Shown here: positions 18,663-28,970 of the stretch, in pieces
Numbering within the stretch: position 1 is the first letter of the stretch
Layout of the letters: each line of letters begins with the position of its first letter
Assembly: GCF_026262505.1 (NCBI RefSeq)
Contig: NC_067206.1
Coordinates: 18,559,319-18,623,318 of the forward strand
Direction of reading: 5' to 3'
Length of the DNA stretch: 64,000 bases
Source of the DNA: Trichomonas vaginalis G3
Lineage: Eukaryota; Parabasalia; Trichomonadida; Trichomonadidae
Program-made: the position numbers and the translations under genes
Notes under the pieces: generated by a model
Databases searched by the model: none
What the model saw: the letters and a program-made list of their open reading frames with translations, nothing else
Told to the model about the DNA's origin: nothing

Positions 18663-19272
18663 TTCAAGAAGTTTTGACATTTTTACTTAGCAAAATAAAT
18701 TTTAATGAAAATGTTGTTTGGTCGTCAAATATTTTTATGACGTCTGGGAAACTATACTTTAAGTTCAAACGTTTCACCTCCTTTCATACGTATATCTTGT
18801 CAATGACATTATATGAAACACCACAGCAACTAATGTCGGGTTCTATTTCTTTGATGTTTATATCGTCTGCCTCTGTCAAAAGTTTCAATAGTTCTTTCAA
18901 AACTTCATGAGGTGCAATGACATATGAGTTCACTTTTACAGGGTTGTGTTCGACCAAGTTTAACATTATACCTAAAGCTTGACAAATCTTCTCCTGAGTT
19001 TGAAGTTTGTCTTTAAGTTGTTGGTAGTCATTTCGAATATCTGCAACAGAACTTAAGTCTCTGCTAACTTCAGGATATGTTGGTTGTTCTTTTACAGGAA
19101 CAATTGCTATACCATCTTCGTCTTCGTATGGTTTCCCCACTTCAACATCTCTGTCTTTGACATTGACAACAATACTTTGACTGTTTGTTTGAGTTGGTGA
19201 ATTTAACTTCACATCTGCCACCGCCATTAAACCTTTTGAAACACTTACGCTTTTATTTTTCGGAAATGACAT
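18663..19272 (-). pseudogene. Maverick hypothetical protein with probable frameshift
   Basis: The likely start is MSFPKNKSVSVSKGLMAV (ATG about 19272), not the far upstream alternative, which overlaps the divergent gene at 19291. Residues 20-90 are polar; 90-160 look helical (DLSSVADIRNDYQQLKDKLQ; HEVLKELLKLLTEADDINI). The frame stops at 18784. Coding-like sequence continues in another frame (LKYSFPDVIKIFDDQTTFSL) to about 18663, suggesting a shift near 18785. Unknown function. Confidence 0.5.
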
Positions 19273-19290
19273 TTTACTTAGAATAAAAAG

Positions 19291-19710
19291 ATGGACGTAT
19301 TCGGATATCTCTTCGAATTGAAGCAAAACAAAGTTTACACACACAAACAATACAAATACATTGACAGAATAGTTCTTTATACAAACAATGGTAAATGTTA
19401 TAGAATAGCAGTCTTTGCTGAACCAAAATATTTTCATAAAGCAAAGAAAGTTGGTATAACTGAAATGGTGAAAGTTCTTGAAGCAGACAAAAATATAACA
19501 ACAAAACTTACAGATATTTCTAAAGGAAAGTTTATAATACAATATTATGTCAAAACTGGCGTACTGTCAATATTTGACGGAGAGAAGTCAGTTCAAGAAC
19601 AACTTACTGACCTGCTGCCAAAATCTGCTCGATGGAAGCTGTCGTTATGCCAATCTGAGGAGCCCCAGCAGGTTTCATCGAACGAATCTTCAAAAGAGCA
19701 TCTTCCGTGA
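19291..19710 (+). CDS. Maverick hypothetical protein, 3' end overlapping capsid gene
   Basis: 139 residues, ATG at 19291. The N-terminal 105 residues are well formed alpha/beta (FGYLFELKQNKVYTHKQYKY; MVKVLEADKNITTKLTDISK; GKFIIQYYVKTGVLSIFDGE). From about 19604 the frame runs antisense through the end of the capsid gene, and the last ~35 residues look random. Either the genes overlap tail to tail by ~107 bp or the natural end was lost by a small deletion. Divergent from the gene at 19272 (18-bp gap). Unknown function. Confidence 0.5.
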   Translation: MDVFGYLFELKQNKVYTHKQYKYIDRIVLYTNNGKCYRIAVFAEPKYFHKAKKVGITEMVKVLEADKNITTKLTDISKGKFIIQYYVKTGVLSIFDGEKSVQEQLTDLLPKSARWKLSLCQSEEPQQVSSNESSKEHLP

Positions 19711-21211
19711 AAAGTGCTATTGGTTTTGTAAACTTCTTTGCTCTCAGTTCATCTGGACCGTCTCTGTCACCAGTATATTGTATTTGTACAGTACCAACAG
19801 TTGAAATACCACCCATAAGTCTTCTGAGTCAGCAAATGGAATGCCAAGCCAAAAGTTTGAACGGTCTCCATTTGTATATTGAGTTTTTTGACCTCCTGTA
19901 TGAGTCCATACTTTCACATATGGCATAATAGAACTTTGCATTTCAGGGTTAATGGTTGTTGTGAAGTTGTTGTTAAAGTTCATAGCATCTAATGTCAAGT
20001 TGTATGACCTCATATCCTCAACTGTAGAATATTCTTCTCTTGGATAATATTTGCCATCTATGTTTATATGATATTTAATACCGGGGTTGTAGAAACAAGA
20101 ATAGTCATTTATAGTTCGTCTGAACAGTACAAACATAGTATCTGCATGTTTCATTGCAGTTGTTAAAGCAATATCTGTTCTTGCACCTGGGTCAGCACTT
20201 TGGTTTCCAACTTCACCTGCAAAGTCTTGACAGATATTTGGTGTATAGGGAACATAAGTGGAACTGCAATATATTTGGCAGCTAAAGCATTTGAAATATC
20301 TGGGTCCAACATATAGACTGCAAGTCTGCTTTCTATTCTCTTGCATTCAAATTTTTCGCATGTGAACTTAACTGGGTCCCAAGCAGTTCCAGCAGCATTG
20401 AAATAATAGTTTACTTCATTGTTGAAGTTTGAGAAACCAAAGTCTAAGTCAACTTTGTCTTTGGCAAAATTCGGCGAATGACGTTTGATTTGTTCCCTTT
20501 ACGTCTGTAATAGTGAATGGGTCTTGTGTTGGTGCAATGACTAAGTTATTTTTGCTTGGAGTAAGTTCGATAGAAATTTTTCCTGCCCAGTTTGGCAAGT
20601 ATCTTAAAAACCTGAAGATGAGGAAAGATGACAAAGGAACTCTAAGTTTCAGTTTTACTTTTGGTTACTGCTGCTGCAGTTTGTCCAGAAAGGTTAACAT
20701 AAACTCCTGGAACGTTAGGGTCAAGTCTTCTTATTTTCTCAATAGTTGCATACTGGTCTGTTTGTTCTCTAGCTTGTGGTTGTACTGAGTTTCTCAAAGC
20801 GAACCATTCATAGTTTGCCCATGTTACTGTTTGAACTAAGTCAGAGTTAGAATATATCTTATATCCCATGAAAACTTCTGGAGCATATTGGTATCCGACA
20901 TAGAAAATTCCATTGCAACCTTTCTTGTCAGACAACTTGGCAGAAGGTTTTATTTCAATGTCTTGTTCCACGTATAAGAATGAGTTGTCAATAGAAATAA
21001 TATGAAACCTGTCGCAAGCAATATCTACTGTTGTTGAAGAACCTTCTCCAAACTCACCTACGTTTCCATAAGAAACAGCAGTTGTATATTCGTAAGTTCC
21101 AGGAACTATTTCTGACCTTCTAATGGCATTGTCGCATTCGTTATACCATTCGGAAACATTTCCGTTCATGGCATCCAAAACTGTTGGCGTTATATTCTGA
21201 GCGGCGTACAT
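19604..21211 (-). pseudogene. Candidate major capsid protein (double jelly-roll type), frameshifted
   Basis: ATG at 21211. About 530 codons in four or more pieces: 21211-20642 (VTWANYEWFALRNSVQPQAR), a piece to about 20470 (NWAGKISIELTPSKNNLVIA), a piece to about 20240 with KRIESRLAVYML in another frame, 20230-19815 (NFTTTINPEMQSSIMPYVKV) and an end piece 19816-19604 (GGISTVGTVQIQYTGDRDGP). The composition is rich in Thr, Ser, Asn and beta-strand-like segments. Its length and position near the candidate minor capsid gene fit the double jelly-roll major capsid of Mavericks. I recognised no diagnostic motif, so the call is contextual. Frameshifts near 20642, 20470, 20240 and 19816. Confidence 0.5.
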
Positions 21212-21243
21212 TTCATATGGGTAAAAATATAGAATAGTTGGAT

Positions 21244-24200
21244 TTATGTGTCATAATAGAACCCACTCGTACCAAGCTTTACTTTCTTCCTGACTGAGTT
21301 TTTAACTCTTCTTTTTCCTTCATTGCCACTACTTTCACTAGATGAAGTTACTTCTTCACTATTTTCACTTTGTTCTACTCTTCTTCTTTGGTGTCGCTTT
21401 TGGTAACTTGCCCTCTGCTTCAAGTTGTTGCATCTTTGCCTCATGTTCACCTAGTATGTTGTAAATTTCCCATGTCCTTTTTGCCTTTGGGCTCTGGTCG
21501 CCCATCTCAGGTAACCTATATCCTAGAAAGATTTTGTCATAGTTTGTATTTGAGTCTTTGCTTATTGTTTGCATGACTCTTTCCTGAGTTTCCGGTTCAA
21601 GCTCTTCAAATATAGCTTGTCCATATGGAATATGCTCGTTTCCAAATATATGTTTTTGTAGCCATTCTGGTTTTCTTTCCATGTTACCAATAATATCTTT
21701 TGTGAATGGGAAAGCTTTTACCCAATGTTTCAGTCTTGCGTCATTTATTTCTGTAGTTGGTTTTATTTTGTCAAGGAACATGTTTTTCAATACTAACATT
21801 TCATTTGGTACTGTCCATTTGAGTTTTCTTAAATATTCATCCTTATCAGTTCATTGTCTGCAAAGTAAGTTTTTATGACATTTTGAAACTTTCGTTTGCA
21901 AGGTCATGTACAATAGGTTCTCTTCCTTCTATCTCCCTAACTTTCTTTCTAAACTCTTCACCAAATATACCATCTTTATGGTTCTGTGTAGTTCTTTGAG
22001 ATAAATGTTTTAGAACGTCAGGTGTTATATTTCCATCAGCCATGTTCATTTCATACTGGTTCAAAATATCTGCATCTTTCATATCTTTCAATGGCATTAA
22101 AGCCGCGCTGAAAATACCAGCTATATCTGGTTCACCATTCACTTCCATTGCGTCTACAACTTCTTGGAATTGTGGTTGTAAGTTTATGAACCACCTATCC
22201 GGATTAGCTTTATGACCCCATCTCATTGTAGTTCCATAGTCTGCAGAAACAAAAGTAGGTTTGTTTCCATATTGGTTAGGTTCTGAATGAACTTTAAACA
22301 ATGTTTCATTTCTATATGTTTTGTTGAAATTTAACCTTTTATTTTCACCGAGTTCAGCCAAAGATTGAACGTTATATGGTCGTAAGTAAAAAGGATTATT
22401 GTATTTGCGTACATTTTCTTTCAGTACTTCCATTCTATGCTGAATATTTTCATCTGATGTTGGAGTCTTTTGTATGTCGGCGAACATTTTTCGATATTCT
22501 TCTACTATGTCAGCCGAATTTTTCTTAAAGACTCTTGGAAAGATTCCATATTCCCCGCATACACTTGTTGAGGGTCAAGATTTTTCGGCTGTTCCAAATC
22601 TTCATCTAGTTCTGTGAAGTTAGTTTCCAAAGGAGGGACTTGTTTGTTTCCTTCAGGCTCTTCTAGCTGTTGTTGCTGAACTATTTCTTCCATGTCTGGT
22701 TGTATCTGAACTTCTTCCTGTGGAGTTTCTTGTACCTCATCTGCTGGCATTTCATATATTCCGAGACCGTTTTTAAAAAGTTCCCTATCTAAGTCATCCG
22801 GACTCATAAACCTTTCTTCTTTCGTTCCGTCTCTATTTTTTACGCGTTTCATGAAGAGAGTTGAATTATCATTTAGCTCTGACACCAAATATCTCGGAGT
22901 AAATTCAGTCATGTCATTTGGATGATATGCTATTAAATCATATCCCTTAGCGAGCTTGTATTTTCCAGGTTTGAAATTATATCCCATTTGGTGCTGAACC
23001 ATAAAGCTAAATAGGTTCGGGTCAGTATTTCCTTCCTTGAACTTTCTAATAGCTTCTTTATATCTGTCACTAAAGTCAAGAGTATCTGGGTAACCATAAT
23101 TTTCCTTAAGCATTTTTAAGAATTCTTGGTTTCCTTGTTCTCTACTTCTTTTATGTCCTTGCTCTGTTTGTGGTTGTTGCTGTGCAGTGTTTTGAACTGT
23201 TGGTTGTGGTGCAGTGTTTTGAACTGTTGGTTGTGGTGCAGTGTTTTGAACTGTTGGTTGTGGTGCAGTGTTTTGAACTGTTGGTTGTGGTGCAGTGTTT
23301 TGAACTGTTGGTTTTGGTGCGTGCCTGTGTCTGTGTCCATGTGACGATGTAAATGTTTTAGGTAGTCCTGGTGCAGGTGCTTCTCTTGGAGGGTTTGGTG
23401 GTATATAAGTTCCACTAGCTAGTATATAAGTTCCACCAGCTGGCACATATGTTCCATCTGCAGCATAATGTCCTACCTGACTTTTCGTTTTTAAGAAAGC
23501 ATTTACTAGGTCTGTTTTGGTCTGTTGTAACTCTTTTTCTTGACTTTCCACAACAGTTGCTCTAACGGCGTCATAGGCACTTTGAACTGCCTGTCTCGTT
23601 GCTGCATCTGTTATTTTCGTCATATTTTGTGCTACTTCTTTTAACTCTTTGTCGAAACCTTCAGACTTCAGTTTCTTTCCAGATGAGAAGTCGTTCACTA
23701 GTTTCACCTTACTATGAAGAGCTTCGAAGGCGTTCTTAAAGTCAGCATTCATTAAAGCTTCATTTGAACTGTCTTCATCCGCTTGTATTTTTGTCCTTAT
23801 TGACCCTATAAGTTGGGCTGCTTTGGCGTTGGCTTGGGCATCTAACCAGTCATTATTAGCTTTTATATATTCTGCGCTTTTCATTGCCTTTTGCATGGCT
23901 GCGTCGTTATTTTTACTTTCTTGTGCTAAGTTTTCATACTGTACGGTTTGGTTTTGCAACTGTAAAAGTTTTTCTGCCTTTACATTTGCTTCAACTTCTT
24001 TTTTATACTCATCGCTATCCATATATGTCTTCAGGGCTTTTTGTTTTATTTCTTCATCTTTCAGTACTTTATATTGAGTAGTATGGTTTTTTCAAATTTA
24101 TAACATCTTGTTCCATTTTTGCTACTTCTGCTGCTTTTTCTGACACTTTTTTTGCATATTCCTCTGTACTTAGTTCTTTCAGTTGTTCTTCTTTCTTCTT

Positions 24201-24600
24201 TTTCTCTACGTTTTAACTCATTGAGTTTCTTTGTGTGTCTGTCATATTCTAGTTTCTTTTCGTTTTCACTTATTTGTTTCTGTATGTCTATGTTTGACTT
24301 TTTGACATCTGTTATTTGATTTTTGAGTGAACTCAAATTCATTTGACTTTGAGGGTTATAAGCTGTTCCGTCTGCAGCTCCACCATAGCCTGCCATTTTC
24401 GCTAAAAGTGCCGCTCTTAAACCTCCACTCTGTGCACCAATAACTCGGTTTAAAAGCATAGGGTTGCTTGCCATTTGTTGCAACATAGTGGGGTCATTCA
24501 TCATTTGTTGTTGCAACTGTTGTTGTGGTGTCAGTTTTACTATTGGATGTTTCAATGCTCCCTTCCTCTTACGTATATTCTTACGTAGCTTACGTGGCAT
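21244..24600 (-). pseudogene. Very long structural-type Maverick gene, broken by about six frameshifts
   Basis: ATG at 24600 (MPRKLRKNIRKRKGALKHPI), a basic start followed by Gln/Met-rich sequence. Coding-like frames follow one another with almost no gap: 24600-24220; about 24215-24090 (EEYAKKVSEKAAEVAKMEQD); 24085-22515 (coiled coil, then a repeat domain); 22513-21873 (NPFYLRPYNVQSLAELGENK); 21850-21400; and a Lys/Ser tail to 21244. Each break is a one- or two-base shift, several in A or T runs, and coding-like sequence abuts on both sides. This suggests a single ancestral protein of about 1,100 residues. Coiled coil plus low complexity suggests a tape-measure-like or internal virion protein. 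It could instead be two or three adjacent genes. Confidence 0.5.
23185..23319 (-). repeat. Five 27-bp tandem repeats coding (APQPTVQNT)5
   Basis: Units begin at 23185, 23212, 23239, 23266 and 23293. On the minus strand they code nine residues each (TVQNTAPQP) in the long structural-type gene, between a coiled coil and the C-terminal half. Copies are nearly identical. Expected to be flexible. Confidence 0.9.
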
Positions 24601-24721
24601 TTTAAGTGAAGTAAAAAACGGTTTTTGACAGATGTTTATATGACACTTTTGTTCAGCACAAAAAACTACTCGGTCAAAGTGTTGTCAGTTTTGTAAAATA
24701 ACCGTCCTATCTTGTTTTAAA
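24601..24721. promoter_or_regulatory. Divergent intergenic module shared with Maverick 2
   Basis: Blocks AAAAAACGGTTTTTG, GTTTATATGA, ACTCGGT and TTGTCAGTTTTGTAAAATAA (the last extending to 23 matching bases) occur in the same order in the reverse complement of 36125-36262 in Maverick 2. An initiator-like TCACTTA lies just upstream of the ATG at 24600 (minus strand, 24603-24609). Genes on either side differ between the two elements, so this may be a conserved promoter or origin-like module. Confidence 0.5.
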
Positions 24722-24960
24722 ATGGAGAAAAGGCTTCTCAAAGTATACTTCCTTGGAACGCCTGTAACTTTTCCTGTAGCGACGATAGACCCTTACTTGT
24801 CCGGACAAAGTTATACTATTTTGAGTGCTCTACAAAAAAGTCAACGGCTGGTCGGCTGGGGTTCGGTCCTCCTCTTGGGTCTTGGGCAAAATTTCTTAGG
24901 GGCTAGAAGGGGCGCAGCCCCTGGAAGCCCCACTACCTTTTTTTTTTTTTTTTTTTTTTT
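24722..24960 (+). pseudogene. Truncated ORF at the right end of Maverick 1
   Basis: ATG at 24722 begins MEKRLLKVYFLGTPVTFPVA and reads plausibly for about 40 codons (IDPYLSGQSYTILSALQKSQ). It then enters a GC-rich low-complexity tract with GGGGCGCAGCCCC and a run of 23 T. No family recognised. The element probably ends or was broken here. Confidence 0.35.
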
Positions 24961-25992
24961 GTGCTATCCAATTGTCAATTCTTTGAATTTATTATAAAAA
25001 GCACGATATTCCGGCATTAGCCTCAATAAATATAAACTACATGCATCACAATATTAGCACGTAATGGAATTAAAGCGAATTTCCTAATTTCTTCTCAATT
25101 AAATTCCTAGAAAAACTTAGGAATTAATGATTGGAAATAGGTCAAAAAAATCCTAATATAAAATACATACTTAAAATAAAATCAAAATTCGAAAATATCT
25201 ATTTTTCAAAACACGCATCCAGAAGCGAAAAAATTCGAAAAAATCATGTTCTTATAAAACTCGCTGATTTTGCATTTTTTATGCGATTTGAAGTGATAGA
25301 ATATATTATCATTCTATTAAAACATATACTTCATTGTTACATTCACAAAATATTAATCAGAACACTAGGAAAAGTGGATTTTTGAAAAAAGACGATAATG
25401 ATTATTTGCAAATCGCCTCTCAATTTTGTGAGACTTTCAATTTTTACAGTGGACCCTTAATTTTTTTTGAAAAATATACTTTTAGAACAAGAAATAGCGA
25501 TTAAATAGTTGCCCATGCTGCAGAAGGCTTATTTTTACTTGTAAAAAAACCTCTCAAAAATGTGATGTAAATATCACAATTTTGAGAAATTTACACTAGG
25601 ACGCCTTAGAACGCCAACCCCCTTTTTTACCTTTCCAATGCGCACTTTTGTAATATACCCTTTTCATAAATGATTACACTATCGTTTACACTTTACATAT
25701 GCATATTTTCGTTATTAATACTTAAGTGAAAAAGTATTAACTTTGAAATTTGCACAGTTTTTCTCCTATGTCTCAAGTTAAGCTTCTTATGATCTATTCT
25801 ATCAATACCATAAATATGAGGCTCAAAATGCATAAAAACGTTGATTTTTTGCGATTTTCAAAAAGTTTGTAGGATCCATTGACTATATTACTTATACAAG
25901 CTAAATATTGTGTATTGAATACTAAAAATAAGGATTTGATAAAATTAAGAATTTATAAAATAAAAATAAAAACAAAATAAAACATAGATAAG
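24961..25992. other. AT-rich intergenic region downstream of the SANT gene
   Basis: No credible ORF; the frame at 25131-25385 is AT-rich noise. It has a short TTGTGAGACTTTC-like segment and AAATCCTCTC-type repeats but no clear element ends. Probably the host flank between Maverick 1 and the gene ending at 25993. Confidence 0.4.
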
Positions 25993-27162
25993 TTAGTATT
26001 TCTTTTTTGAACCTTCTGTGATAACTTTCTTGTTACCACCACGGCGTTTGGCAGCGCCTTCGTTCTCTTTCAGATGTAATTTGTATCTGTTGAGGTAATA
26101 GAACTCGATAACTTGTTTAACATCCTTTTCTGGTAATGCATCTGCGATTTTTGCAAAATCTTTTGAGTATTGACGATATTTTTCTACAAAAATTTGTTTT
26201 TCTTCTTCAGTCCATGCCAAACGATTACGGTACTCGTTAAATTTGGCAATTGGCTCTGTAACAAGAGCGTTCGTATTGATATATGATCTTTCCATCTTTT
26301 CTTCTGGAGAAAGTAACTGTGGTATATCATCTGCTGCCCATTTGAGGCGAGAAACTTCATCAAGCTCTGGTCTTTCAAAATAGAACTCGGATGGCCAGTT
26401 TTCTGACTTATCTCCTGTTCTATTATTGTATTCGTCGATAATTGCTTGTCTTTCCTTCCATGGACCGTTAAGCTCATTGTATTTAGTTGCCAATTCATCT
26501 TCCTTGTCATGGAGAACTACATTCTCGCCGTATCTGATTCCAAACATAGGAACTATCAAATCAGAGTTTGTTTTGATTGTTGACTTGTATTGTGGATAGT
26601 CAACAATATGTCTGTAAGTTGGGAGCGTATGATTTGAGTCTGTAGGCATTGGTGACGGATTTACAAGTGCAAGATTTTGAGCTTCTTTTGCTTTGCGCTG
26701 GTTATCTTGTATAATCGATTCTATGGAGGATTCAATCATGATCAAGCCGCGATATTCATGAATTCCGTTTGTGGCTGTATTTGGAGTTAAAGCTCGAGCT
26801 GTGTGATTGAAAGACTTCCTTTCGTATTCTAAAGATGCAAGTTCTGCTTTAAGGCGACTGATTTCGGCATCAGTTTCGCTCTTAAAGTTTTGAACTTCTT
26901 GTTTCGATGGAATTGATGGAAAAGGTGCAGCAGAAGATATAATATCTTTGGTATCGTGAAGATTGACTGTAGATCTTGATCGAACGGGCATCGGATTTCC
27001 GTGTTTGATGACAGAAGGTGTGTGTGGTTCGCTTGGTGTAGATACTTGTAACCATGGCGAACTTTGCTTCGGAATACTTATAGTAGTCGGCCTCAGATTA
27101 GGACTCTGTTGAGCAGAGTTCGTATTCAGTAAGGAATTGAGGTCTTCTCGGGGTGCAGACAT
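25993..27162 (-). CDS. SANT-domain protein of the Snt1/NCoR type
   Basis: 389 residues from ATG at 27162. The N-terminal 110 residues are Ser/Pro/Thr-rich and probably disordered. A short helical segment follows (SETDAEISRLKAELASLEYE). The middle holds a conserved-looking region (DLIVPMFGIRYGENVVLHDK; YNELNGPWKERQAIIDEYNN). Residues ~315-365 form a SANT/Myb-like domain (WTEEEKQIFVEKYRQYSKDF, then IADALPEKDVKQVIEFYYLN). The E-F-Y-Y-x-N-(K/R) end is typical of the first SANT of NCoR/SMRT and yeast Snt1, a histone-deacetylase-complex subunit. The C terminus is basic. Expected to be nuclear and chromatin-associated. Intact, single exon; a host gene. Confidence 0.7.
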   Translation of the reverse strand: MSAPREDLNSLLNTNSAQQSPNLRPTTISIPKQSSPWLQVSTPSEPHTPSVIKHGNPMPVRSRSTVNLHDTKDIISSAAPFPSIPSKQEVQNFKSETDAEISRLKAELASLEYERKSFNHTARALTPNTATNGIHEYRGLIMIESSIESIIQDNQRKAKEAQNLALVNPSPMPTDSNHTLPTYRHIVDYPQYKSTIKTNSDLIVPMFGIRYGENVVLHDKEDELATKYNELNGPWKERQAIIDEYNNRTGDKSENWPSEFYFERPELDEVSRLKWAADDIPQLLSPEEKMERSYINTNALVTEPIAKFNEYRNRLAWTEEEKQIFVEKYRQYSKDFAKIADALPEKDVKQVIEFYYLNRYKLHLKENEGAAKRRGGNKKVITEGSKKKY

Positions 27163-27520
27163 TTGAATATCTAGATTTTTATTTCAGATGTTTACAAAAA
27201 TTTCCAAAAGTCATTTCATTTGAAATTTTTCGTCCAAAAATATTATTGACTAAATGTACACATGTTACAAATGATATTTTTATACTTAATGGCGATTTTT
27301 ATGGAATTTCAATTTTTATTGTTCATAAGATCCATAAGAAATGATGACAATCTTTAAGGCATTAAGTCTATATTGGAAAAATGTGAAGAAAAAGCACTGT
27401 TCTGTGTCAATAATTAAACACCTAAGTTAAAAATTTTACTTATAACAATAAAACAAAACACAATGTAAATGATTATTATACAGAATAAGAATATTAGTCA
27501 TATCTATACTATTATTATGC
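27163..27520. other. Intergenic, no feature seen
   Basis: Spacer between two minus-strand host genes; AT-rich, no ORF or repeat of note. It should hold the promoter of the SANT gene and the 3' end of the vesicle-protein gene's neighbour. Confidence 0.4.
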
Positions 27521-28363
27521 TTAATGCTTCCTGCATTTCTGGATATAGCCAGAGATAGTAAAAACAATAGTATCTAGCCATCTGATGAGAACAAAAAAGC
27601 TACCAAACAGTCCGAGAACACGGCTTATCGTAATAATTCTTGGATTATATTTAGCTTTTGATGAAAGTTGTAAAGGAGAGAAATTGTAGTCAAAAACTAT
27701 ACCTGAGATTCCTTTTGACATGATTTTCTCCATTTTTGACTTGCTGAAATCTGCTAAAATTTGAAATCCGATTTCATTTTTGGATTCGATCGGAATTAGC
27801 TGTAAATCATACTTAAGCATGTAAACATCAGGTTTAAAGATGTTTACGGCGTGTCTGTACAATGGTGATTCAATGGAAAAATTTCCAAAAGTGAAAAGTC
27901 TTATTCTGTGTGATAAATTCGTATTTTTGATAGTTAAATATTGATGCGAATGCCCTTTTTGATAGAACTTAACATTTTCTCCAAAACCAATATGGATACT
28001 TCCAGGAGTTGTTGGAATAATTCCGCGAGCATTAATGTAACAGAAATTTTCTATTTGTTTGAAGTCTTTTGATGTGACGTTTACATCTAAATAGTCGGTT
28101 CTTTTCAAATTCAAGAAATCTAAGTGAAGATTTGCACAATCATTCCAAACATATAAGTCGATTTCGAATGGTAATTTACTTGGAAGCTGGATTTCGTTAG
28201 ATGATAATTGCAAAAACGATTCAATTTCTTTATAATTTTTATATTCAAGACGGAAGTTATATATAAGGAACACTAACGAAAATATTGATATGATTCCACC
28301 TAATGTTGTCTTAACAGTCGTACCATCCTTGAGTTTTGGAAAGATATCTAAATTTCGCAGCAT
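27521..28363 (-). CDS. Erv41/Erv46 (ERGIC)-family vesicle membrane protein
   Basis: Start chosen at 28363 (MLRNLDIFPKLKDGTTVKTT), the family's usual N terminus; the 21 residues upstream are unlikely. About 280 residues. A short cytosolic head is followed by a first membrane span (LGGIISIFSLVFLIYNF, about 23-40), a luminal region of beta-rich sequence (PGSIHIGFGENVKFYQKGHS), and a second span near the C terminus (VLGLFGSFFVLIRWLDTIVF). The D-x-F-P-K ... T-x-x-G-G pattern and two-span topology match Erv41/Erv46 cargo receptors cycling between ER and Golgi in COPII/COPI vesicles. The luminal domain is shorter than in yeast, and no C-terminal dilysine signal is obvious. Host gene. Confidence 0.8.
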   Translation of the reverse strand: MLRNLDIFPKLKDGTTVKTTLGGIISIFSLVFLIYNFRLEYKNYKEIESFLQLSSNEIQLPSKLPFEIDLYVWNDCANLHLDFLNLKRTDYLDVNVTSKDFKQIENFCYINARGIIPTTPGSIHIGFGENVKFYQKGHSHQYLTIKNTNLSHRIRLFTFGNFSIESPLYRHAVNIFKPDVYMLKYDLQLIPIESKNEIGFQILADFSKSKMEKIMSKGISGIVFDYNFSPLQLSSKAKYNPRIITISRVLGLFGSFFVLIRWLDTIVFTISGYIQKCRKH

Positions 28364-28970
28364 TTTTGTCACTTTTTTCAAATTATAGAAATGTGTTTCA
28401 TATATCAGAAATTGAAGAATCATCATATGCTATTTTATGCGTTTATAGCTTAGCTCAGTTAATGTGAGAGTTTGACAATGCGGTGCTCGCATAAACATTG
28501 ACTCTATTCATATTCTATTGATTAAACAAGTCATCTTTAACTTTGTGGTTATTAACATAAGATTGTATCGTGTAAATGCAAGTTTGAGGCATTAATAAGC
28601 TTATATTAATCCTAAAACATAATCATAAGAATGTTAATCATCCAATATTGATCAAAATACGTGTGTGCTATATAACATATCTGTATAATTCACAAGTAAG
28701 GTCTGTATTACTAACTTTATCATGAAAAAAGAATTTTTTTCAACATAATTTCTTATATTTTTATACAGAACTTTATAATATGAAGGAATAATCTTCCATC
28801 TGCTGATCAGTATCACAGAATCTATTGTTTCATATACAAAGCATAAATGATCTTTTATAATTTTCGTATATAACAATATTAATATGTTTATTCTATAAAC
28901 AAGACAAAAACAATTGATAACTAAACCAAACAAATGTTAAAATTAAATACAAACAAAATTGATTAAAAAA
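28364..28970. other. Intergenic, no gene seen
   Basis: AT-rich. A short segment near 28445-28480 recalls a tRNA D-arm (TAGCTCAGTTAATGTGAGAG), but no T-arm or acceptor pairing was found. The frame at 28652-28933 looks like noise. Confidence 0.4.

Larger units (their letters stand above)
5632..24960. mobile_element. Maverick/Polinton element 1, degenerate
   Basis: The integrase, family B DNA polymerase, packaging ATPase, SF3 helicase and jelly-roll capsid-like genes packed over 19 kb identify a Maverick (Polinton). The left terminus has been replaced by element C1. The right limit is set where coding ends in a GC-rich tract (24840-24937) and a 23-nt T run (24938-24960). No terminal inverted repeats could be paired, because at least the left end is missing. 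Many genes have frameshifts, so autonomous movement is unlikely. No Ulp1/adenain-like protease was recognised. Confidence 0.85.

Noticed and set aside
23126..23352. Cys/Leu/Val-rich repeat ORFs opposite 23185-23319
   Set aside because: Antisense of the 27-bp repeat in the long structural gene.
25131..25385. 84-residue ORF
   Set aside because: AT-rich, no domain, in the region downstream of a host gene.
28438..28500. tRNA gene
   Set aside because: D-arm-like sequence only; no T-loop GTTCRA and no acceptor pairing.
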